Below the pieces are notes generated by a model that made no database searches, was not told the origin of the DNA, and saw only the letters and a program-made list of their open reading frames with translations. The position numbers and the translations under genes are program-made. A stretch of 5,345 nucleotides of DNA from Akkermansia muciniphila (GTDB lineage Bacteria; Verrucomicrobiota; Verrucomicrobiia; Limisphaerales; UBA9464). Below, piece after piece: positions 1 through 3,104 of the stretch (its first letter is position 1; every line of letters begins with the position of its first letter). Where the stretch lies: contig CAMCFL010000270.1 in assembly GCA_945873715.1 (NCBI GenBank), positions 1 to 5,345 of the forward strand, read 5' to 3'.

Positions 1-8
1 TAGGAGGA

Positions 9-84
9 TGGTGTCCCGACCAGGAATTGAACCTGGATCCACGGTTTAGGAAACCGTTGCTCTATCCATTTGAGCTATCGGGAC
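9..84 (-). tRNA. tRNA-Arg, anticodon CCU
   Basis: This is a complete 76-nt cloverleaf read on the minus strand. The acceptor stem GTCCCGA (5' end at 84) pairs with TCGGGAC ending at 13. The D arm is GCTC/GAGC, the anticodon stem is ACGGT/ACCGT around the seven-base loop TTCCTAA, and the T arm CAGGT/CTGGT encloses TCAATTC. The loop reads T33-CCT-A37, giving anticodon CCU, which decodes the rare arginine codon AGG. The discriminator A (12) is followed by an encoded CCA at 9-11. The 3' side has only eight bases left in the window, so an attachment-site duplication there cannot be examined. It is co-oriented with the restriction relics lying upstream. Confidence 0.97.
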
Positions 85-207
85 GCTGCGGTGCGGTCGC
101 AGGGCTGCGGCCAGCAGTTGGGCGTTGATTACGCCCACGACAGAATGGGGTGGCAAACAGTTTCGCCAAGCCCTGTGGAGGCATGCGCCTTTGGATCTGC
201 CGGACAT
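85..207. other. Spacer between hsdR relic and tRNA-Arg with two small hairpins
   Basis: No gene is supported here. Two hairpin-forming inverted repeats lie between the hsdR stop and the tRNA 5' end. One at 120-136 has a perfect 6-bp stem GGGCGT/ACGCCC and a 5-nt loop. One at 86-102 has stem CTGCG/CGCAG and a 7-nt loop. Neither is followed by a T run on the minus strand, so they are not classic intrinsic terminators. They could be leader-processing structures or chance. I found no convincing -35/-10 pair for the tRNA. Confidence 0.4.
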
Positions 208-570
208 TCAGGCCGCGTGGGGTGCTTCCGCGGCCGGCTCCTCGTCCAGGGGCCGCTGGAAGCCGGTGAACAACGACCGGATCTCCTCCGCCGGCCCCAG
301 ATCCGCCACGACGTCGGCAATGGCGTCGTGGTATTTCAAGCGGAGCAGCGGAGTCAGCTTTTCCACAGCCAATTCCTCGACGCCCTCGCTCACCTAGTGC
401 GATAGCACGAAATCCAGTACGTAATCCGCCGTCAGGGCCTTCCCGCGCCGTCGATGCCCTCCCTCCATCCGCCCCAGGTCGCGCCGGATGCGGCTCCCGT
501 CGACCACGCCCCAGCCCGCCGCCGTCAAGGCGGGGTCAATGTGCTCAGCGCGGGTCTCGGCTTCGTTCAT
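208..570 (-). pseudogene. hsdR: hsdR relic: type I restriction subunit with its centre deleted
   Basis: HsdR is the ATP-dependent translocase and nuclease of type I restriction enzymes, usually about 800-1000 residues. Here 58 codons from the ATG at 570 read MNEAETRAEHIDPALTAAGW, then GSRIRR and RRGKALTADYVL, which is the characteristic HsdR N-terminus. In the same frame, after one TAG (394-396), comes VSEGVEELAVEKLTPLLRLKY, then IADVVADLG and IRSLFTGFQ, the characteristic C-terminus, ending at a TGA (208-210). The nuclease active site (PD-D/E-X-K type) and all helicase motifs are missing. The N-terminal part also looks a few residues short between RIRR and LGR. The TAG sits where I would expect a tyrosine (FVLSH-Y-VSEG), suggesting a later point mutation. 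The start overlaps the stop of the membrane-protein gene as ATGA. Function is certainly lost; the family call rests on remembered family sequence. Confidence 0.85.
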
Positions 571-1031
571 GGAGCGGCTTCCGATTCCCTCGCGGCTCGA
601 TGTTTTGCGATGCCGATGATGAGCAGCGTCACCGAGAGGATCAGGCCCAGGGCCGCTGGCAGATGACATAGCTTCACCACGGCTTCCTGCCAGGCCGCCG
701 CCCCGGCGGCTCCGGCTTGCTTGGCCACGATCGGGAGCATCTGGTTGGCACCCCACCAGGCATTGGCGGCCTCGGACAAGGCCATGAACCACGTCAGCCA
801 CGCCGACACCACCATCACCCGGACCGACCGGGGGCCGGCGCGGTTGGGCACCTTGAGCACGACGATCGCCAGCACCACCACCAACATGCCGTTCGTGACA
901 AACTGGATGTGCGCTCCGAGGGCGAGCCGGGGATACGGCGTCAAGGGCGGGGCAAAGTCAAAGACCAGCCCGGCCAGAATGAGGGCCAGGCCGTGAAGTA
1001 GAATCTGTTTACCGCCGGTTTGAATGGTCAT
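567..1031 (-). CDS. Four-helix membrane protein, hydroxylaminobenzene mutase-like
   Basis: This is a 154-residue integral membrane protein with four predicted hydrophobic helices, at about residues 9-27, 39-60, 70-91 and 121-142, and a short charged tail (KHRAARESEAAP). The pattern AHIQFVTNGMLVVVLAIV (40-57), a tryptophan-rich third helix (WLTWF...NAWWG, 78-94), and the total length resemble the HabA/HabB family. Those enzymes isomerise hydroxylaminobenzene to 2-aminophenol. Many relatives are uncharacterised, so the substrate here is unknown. The ATG at 1031 has AAGGA only one base upstream, unusually close, and lies 13 nt after the hsdS stop. The 3' end overlaps the hsdR ATG (TGA within ATGA, 567-570), implying translational coupling in an ancestral hsdS - this gene - hsdR operon. 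The frame is intact although both neighbours are broken. Being a real protein is very likely; the enzymatic name is tentative. Confidence 0.8.
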   Translation of the reverse strand: MTIQTGGKQILLHGLALILAGLVFDFAPPLTPYPRLALGAHIQFVTNGMLVVVLAIVVLKVPNRAGPRSVRVMVVSAWLTWFMALSEAANAWWGANQMLPIVAKQAGAAGAAAWQEAVVKLCHLPAALGLILSVTLLIIGIAKHRAARESEAAP

Positions 1032-1044
1032 GTCCTTTTTGGGC

Positions 1045-1272
1045 TTAAAGTTCTCCGGTGAAGGCCTGGTGCAGCAGCGACTTCTTCAACGCCTCCAGCG
1101 CGGCGTGCTTCCGCTCGTAGATGCCGGCGAGGCGTTGGGTTTCGGCGGTAATGGAGTCGAGACTTGCGATCACCTTTTGCTGTTCCTTGATCGATTCAGG
1201 AAAGGTCACCGGCATCTTATCCCCTCGCGTGATGTAGATGTGCTTTATCGTCGCGCACGTTGGCGCGAGTTT
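1045..1272 (-). pseudogene. hsdS: hsdS relic: C-terminal end of type I specificity subunit
   Basis: HsdS recognises the target DNA for a type I restriction-modification complex and is normally about 400-450 residues. Only the last ~75 residues remain. CATIKHIYITRG resembles the conserved stretch after the second target-recognition domain. IKEQQKVIASLDSITAETQ and then ERKHAALEALKKSLLHQAF (ending TGEL) form the conserved C-terminal coiled coil with the typical HQAF-[ST]-G ending. Both target-recognition domains are absent. The 5' boundary near 1272 is where family resemblance stops; the frame stays open further upstream to about 1548, but that sequence includes an intergenic repeat and looks non-coding. 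An internal ATG (1213-1215) has GAGGGG five bases upstream, so a 56-residue coiled-coil peptide could in principle be made. The TAA is 13 nt before the membrane-protein ATG. Confidence 0.8.
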
Positions 1273-1423
1273 GATCGCTCTGTCCGGAGTGATTGGCCCA
1301 TTTCGGATTCGGTCCGGGTCGGTTGTTTGACCGGCCGGGGACGGATCAAAGACTGTCATGGAAGTTTCCAACCGGGCAACCGGGCATTCGCGGTTCTCTT
1401 CGTTGGAGCGGTCCGACCAAATG

Positions 1424-1513
1424 AACCGCAGAGACGCGGAGCACGCAGAGTCATCGCAAGGCGGACCCACCCGTCTCTGCGGAACTCTGCGGTCCCTGCG
1501 TTCTCGGCGGTGA
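1424..1513. repeat. Imperfect CGCAGAG / CTCTGCG dispersed inverted repeat
   Basis: The left arm (1425-1450) contains ACCGCAGAGACGCGGAG and CACGCAGAG. The right arm (1485-1512), reverse-complemented, begins CACCGCCGAGAACGCAG and ends ACCGCAGAG, matching the left arm with a few mismatches and one or two gaps. An extra CTCTGCGG lies at 1475-1482 beside the one at 1485-1492. The middle (1451-1472) is unrelated. From general knowledge, sequences of this type recur between genes in Verrucomicrobiota and several environmental phyla. No transposase is present, and no function can be assigned. Confidence 0.6.
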
Positions 1514-1645
1514 ACCTTCTTTGCCCCTCGGGCGTTCGGGCGAAACAAGGCCGGGGAGAGGAATCCACGAAGCCACGGTGCCTCAACCCATCAGGAACGT
1601 GGAGCCGGGAATGCCAGTTGGCAGGCCCGTGCATCCCATACGCCC

Positions 1646-1674
1646 GAGCGGCCGGGGACGGCCGCGGCCCCAGG
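1646..1674. repeat. GGGA-loop hairpin repeat, copy A
   Basis: A 6-bp stem CGGCCG (1649-1654) pairs with CGGCCG (1659-1664) around the tetraloop GGGA (1655-1658), preceded by GAG and followed by CGGCCCCAGG. It aligns with 2838-2867 at 24 of 29 aligned positions plus a one-base gap. The only stem difference is a compensated pair (C1652-G1661 here, G2845-C2854 there). It lies about 70 bases upstream of the dehydrogenase start. It is a structured intergenic repeat rather than a terminator, since no T run follows. Confidence 0.55.
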
Positions 1675-1744
1675 CCCGAACCGAACCCCCGCCCAAACCG
1701 ACTGCTGGCGGTTCGGTGGCGGGTACCTACTCTCCGCTCACGTC

Positions 1745-2764
1745 ATGAGCCAATCCATCAAAGCCTACGCCGCCCTCCAGAAGGGCGCTCCCCTCCAACG
1801 CATCGAGTTTGATCCCGGCCCGCTCGGGGCCGAACAGGTCGAGATCGCCGTGTCCCATTGCGGCATCTGTCATTCGGACCTGTCGATGATCGACAATGAG
1901 TGGGGCATGTCGGGCTTTCCACTCGTGCCCGGTCATGAGGTGGTCGGGAAGATCGTGGCGGCGGGTCCTCAGGTGAAGGGCCTGAAGGTCGGGCAACGCA
2001 TCGGGCTTGGATGGTACTCGGGAAGTTGCATGGCCTGCCGGCCCTGTCTCTCCGGGGATCAGAATCTCTGTGCCTCGGCGGAGGGCACGATCGTGGGGCG
2101 TCACGGGGGATTTGCGGACAAGGTTCGCGCGCACTGGGCCTGGGCCACGCCGTTGCCCGACAAGCTGGCGTCGGAGAAGGTCGGACCGTTGTTCTGCGGC
2201 GGTGCCACGGTGTTCAATCCGATCCTCGCGTTCGGGGTCAAGCCGACCGATCGCGTGGGCGTGATCGGAATCGGTGGCCTTGGGCATCTGGCGCTCCAGT
2301 TCCTCAACAAGTGGGGCTGCGAAGTCCATGCGTTCACCAGCAGCGATTCGAAGCGGGACGAAGCGATGCGGCTCGGTGCGCATCACGTGGTGAATTCCCG
2401 CGACAGCGCCGCAATGCAGCGGGTGAAGGGTTCGCTCGATTTCCTGATCTCGACGGTGAACGTCGCACTCGATTGGGCGACCCTGGTGGAGACCCTGGCA
2501 CCCAAGGGGCGGTTGCATCTGGTGGGAGCCGTGCTGGAACCGATTCCGGTGGCGGCGTTCTCGCTGATCATGGCCCAGAGATCGATCTCGGGATCACCGG
2601 TGTGCAGTCCGTCCACGGCGGCGACGATGGTCGATTTCTGCGCACGCCATGACATCGCCCCGGTGACGGAGACCTTCCCGATGTCCCGGGTGAACGAGGC
2701 GATCGAGCATCTGCGCCAGGGACGTGCGCGCTACCGGGTCGTGCTGGAGAACGATCTGGGGTGA
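1745..2764 (+). CDS. Zinc-dependent alcohol dehydrogenase, YahK/cinnamyl-alcohol-dehydrogenase-like
   Basis: This is a 339-residue cytoplasmic medium-chain dehydrogenase expected to interconvert primary alcohols and aldehydes. The GroES-like N-terminal domain carries the catalytic zinc ligands C39 (in CGICHSD), H64 (in PGHE) and C151 (in LFCGG). The structural zinc ligands are C95, C98, C101 and C109. The Rossmann domain shows VGVIGIGGLGH at 171-181. The second-strand region FTSSDSKRDEA (197-207), with S199/S200 and K203/R204, matches the NADP(H)-preferring YahK/CAD pattern. The end IEHLRQGRARYRVVL is the usual family C-terminus. Length is about ten residues below E. coli YahK, with the loss around GTIVGRHGGFADKV. 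The ATG at 1745 is the only plausible start, because the upstream in-frame codons to about 1700 include no start, yet no Shine-Dalgarno sequence precedes it. It appears monocistronic. The substrate cannot be told from sequence. Confidence 0.95.
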   Translation: MSQSIKAYAALQKGAPLQRIEFDPGPLGAEQVEIAVSHCGICHSDLSMIDNEWGMSGFPLVPGHEVVGKIVAAGPQVKGLKVGQRIGLGWYSGSCMACRPCLSGDQNLCASAEGTIVGRHGGFADKVRAHWAWATPLPDKLASEKVGPLFCGGATVFNPILAFGVKPTDRVGVIGIGGLGHLALQFLNKWGCEVHAFTSSDSKRDEAMRLGAHHVVNSRDSAAMQRVKGSLDFLISTVNVALDWATLVETLAPKGRLHLVGAVLEPIPVAAFSLIMAQRSISGSPVCSPSTAATMVDFCARHDIAPVTETFPMSRVNEAIEHLRQGRARYRVVLENDLG

Positions 2765-2837
2765 GCGCGGCGGACGCGGAGGAAAGTTTTCTGCTTCAAG
2801 ATTCAAGTGGGCGCGGTCGATCGAGACACCTCCTGGC

Positions 2838-2867
2838 GAGGCGGGCGGGGACGCCCGTGGTCCCGGG
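2838..2867. repeat. GGGA-loop hairpin repeat, copy B
   Basis: Stem CGGGCG (2842-2847) pairs with CGCCCG (2852-2857) around GGGA (2848-2851), flanked by GAGG on the left and TGGTCCCGGG on the right. It is the counterpart of 1646-1674, with a compensated base-pair difference in the stem and conserved flanks and loop. It lies about 75 bases beyond the dehydrogenase stop and lacks a T tail. Confidence 0.55.
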
Positions 2868-2873
2868 GTTGCC

Positions 2874-2904
2874 AGTTTGAAGTTTCAAGCACGGGAGTTT
2901 CAAG
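2874..2904 (+). repeat. Short TTTCAAG heptamer repeats
   Basis: AGTTTGA (2874-2880) is immediately followed by AGTTTCA (2881-2887), and AGTTTCA recurs at 2896-2902 after an 8-9-base spacer; AGTTTCAAG is identical at 2881-2889 and 2896-2904. Related TTCAAG motifs occur at 2795-2800 and 2802-2807. These are low-complexity direct repeats in otherwise GC-rich DNA, with no function visible. Confidence 0.4.
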
Positions 2905-2957
2905 TGATCCGGCTTGCCCACGGCATTTCCGGGGTGCGTCTTGGGAGAGTGATGGCG

Positions 2958-3017
2958 GTAGGCCGCCTGCCCTCAGGCGGCGATGTGAAGGCGCCCGCTG
3001 AGGGCAGCGGGCCTGCA
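2958..3017. repeat. Paired inverted hairpins (REP/BIME-like element)
   Basis: The left hairpin has the perfect 8-bp stem GCCGCCTG/CAGGCGGC (2962-2969 with 2974-2981) and loop CCCT. The right hairpin has the perfect 8-bp stem GCCCGCTG/CAGCGGGC (2993-3000 with 3005-3012) and loop AGGG. An 11-base linker separates them. The right unit is the reverse complement of the left with four changed bases, all of which form two compensated base pairs. Similarity extends outward as G[T/C]AGGCC. The two loops are complementary. This head-to-head palindrome arrangement is like REP pairs spread by RAYT-type transposases in other bacteria. No such transposase is in this window. Confidence 0.7.
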
Positions 3018-3093
3018 TTCGTGACCACCAACTCAGGATGCCCCCCAGGGACGGAGTCAGGATCCGTGGTGGATTGAAGGGCGGAATTGAGGT

Positions 3094-3097
3094 GGAG
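3094..3097 (+). promoter_or_regulatory. Ribosome binding site of the phosphatase gene
   Basis: GGAG lies seven bases before the ATG at 3105, with GAGG just upstream at 3089-3092. An in-frame TGA at 3075-3077 limits the start to this short interval. The alternatives TTG 3087 and GTG 3099 are worse placed relative to GGAG, so the ATG is chosen. Confidence 0.6.
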
Positions 3098-3104
3098 TGT
3101 GCCC

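Larger units (their letters stand above)
1273..1744. other. Gene-free divergent spacer, repeat-bearing
   Basis: This 472-base stretch separates the minus-strand restriction relics from the plus-strand dehydrogenase. Open frames exist on both strands but show no family resemblance and cross repeats. It contains a partial GGGA-loop repeat core (1329-1344), an 8-bp tandem AACCGGGC (1370-1385), the CGCAGAG inverted repeat (1424-1513), a full GGGA-loop hairpin (1646-1674), and an ACCGAAC/GTTCGGT inverted repeat (1680-1686 with 1711-1717). I see no convincing promoter. It presumably also contains the breakpoint that removed the front of hsdS. Confidence 0.6.
2765..3104. other. Repeat-rich gene-free spacer
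   Basis: This 340-base spacer lies between the dehydrogenase stop and the phosphatase start. In order it has TTCAAG motifs (2795-2807), a GGGA-loop hairpin (2838-2867), AGTTTGA/AGTTTCA heptamers (2874-2904), and the paired inverted hairpins (2958-3017). A CCACCA/TGGTGG inverted repeat (3025-3030 with 3067-3072) has too long a loop to call a structure. No coding sequence, T-run terminator or clear promoter is seen. Small open frames here run through the repeats and are not credible. Confidence 0.6.

Noticed and set aside
571..801. Upstream extension of the hsdR frame on the minus strand.
   Set aside because: It overlaps the real membrane-protein gene in another frame. HsdR resemblance begins exactly at the ATG at 570.
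1424..1513. CRISPR array.
   Set aside because: The repeated CGCAGAG/CTCTGCG words are inverted, short and unevenly spaced; there are no regular repeats and spacers and no cas genes.
1273..1548. Upstream extension of the hsdS frame on the minus strand.
   Set aside because: Its residues are repeat-derived (RRERRDRR and similar) and do not resemble a target-recognition domain; it is open only because of high GC.
1618..1642. Promoter with TTGGCA as -35 upstream of the dehydrogenase.
   Set aside because: No acceptable -10 hexamer lies 16-18 bases downstream; the best candidate CATACG is only about 13 bases away.
1024..1812. Plus-strand open frame of about 260 codons across the hsdS relic, spacer and dehydrogenase start.
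   Set aside because: It runs antisense to recognisable HsdS sequence, through the CGCAGAG repeat, and into the dehydrogenase gene in another frame. It has no family resemblance.
1727..2518. Long minus-strand open frame opposite the dehydrogenase gene.
   Set aside because: It is antisense to a clear alcohol dehydrogenase with all zinc ligands. Its translation is rich in R, H, P and G with no recognisable motif, as expected for a shadow frame in GC-rich DNA.
2838..3017. Intrinsic terminator for the dehydrogenase gene.
   Set aside because: The hairpins are strong, but none is followed by a T run and they begin about 75 bases past the stop. They are better explained as repeat elements.
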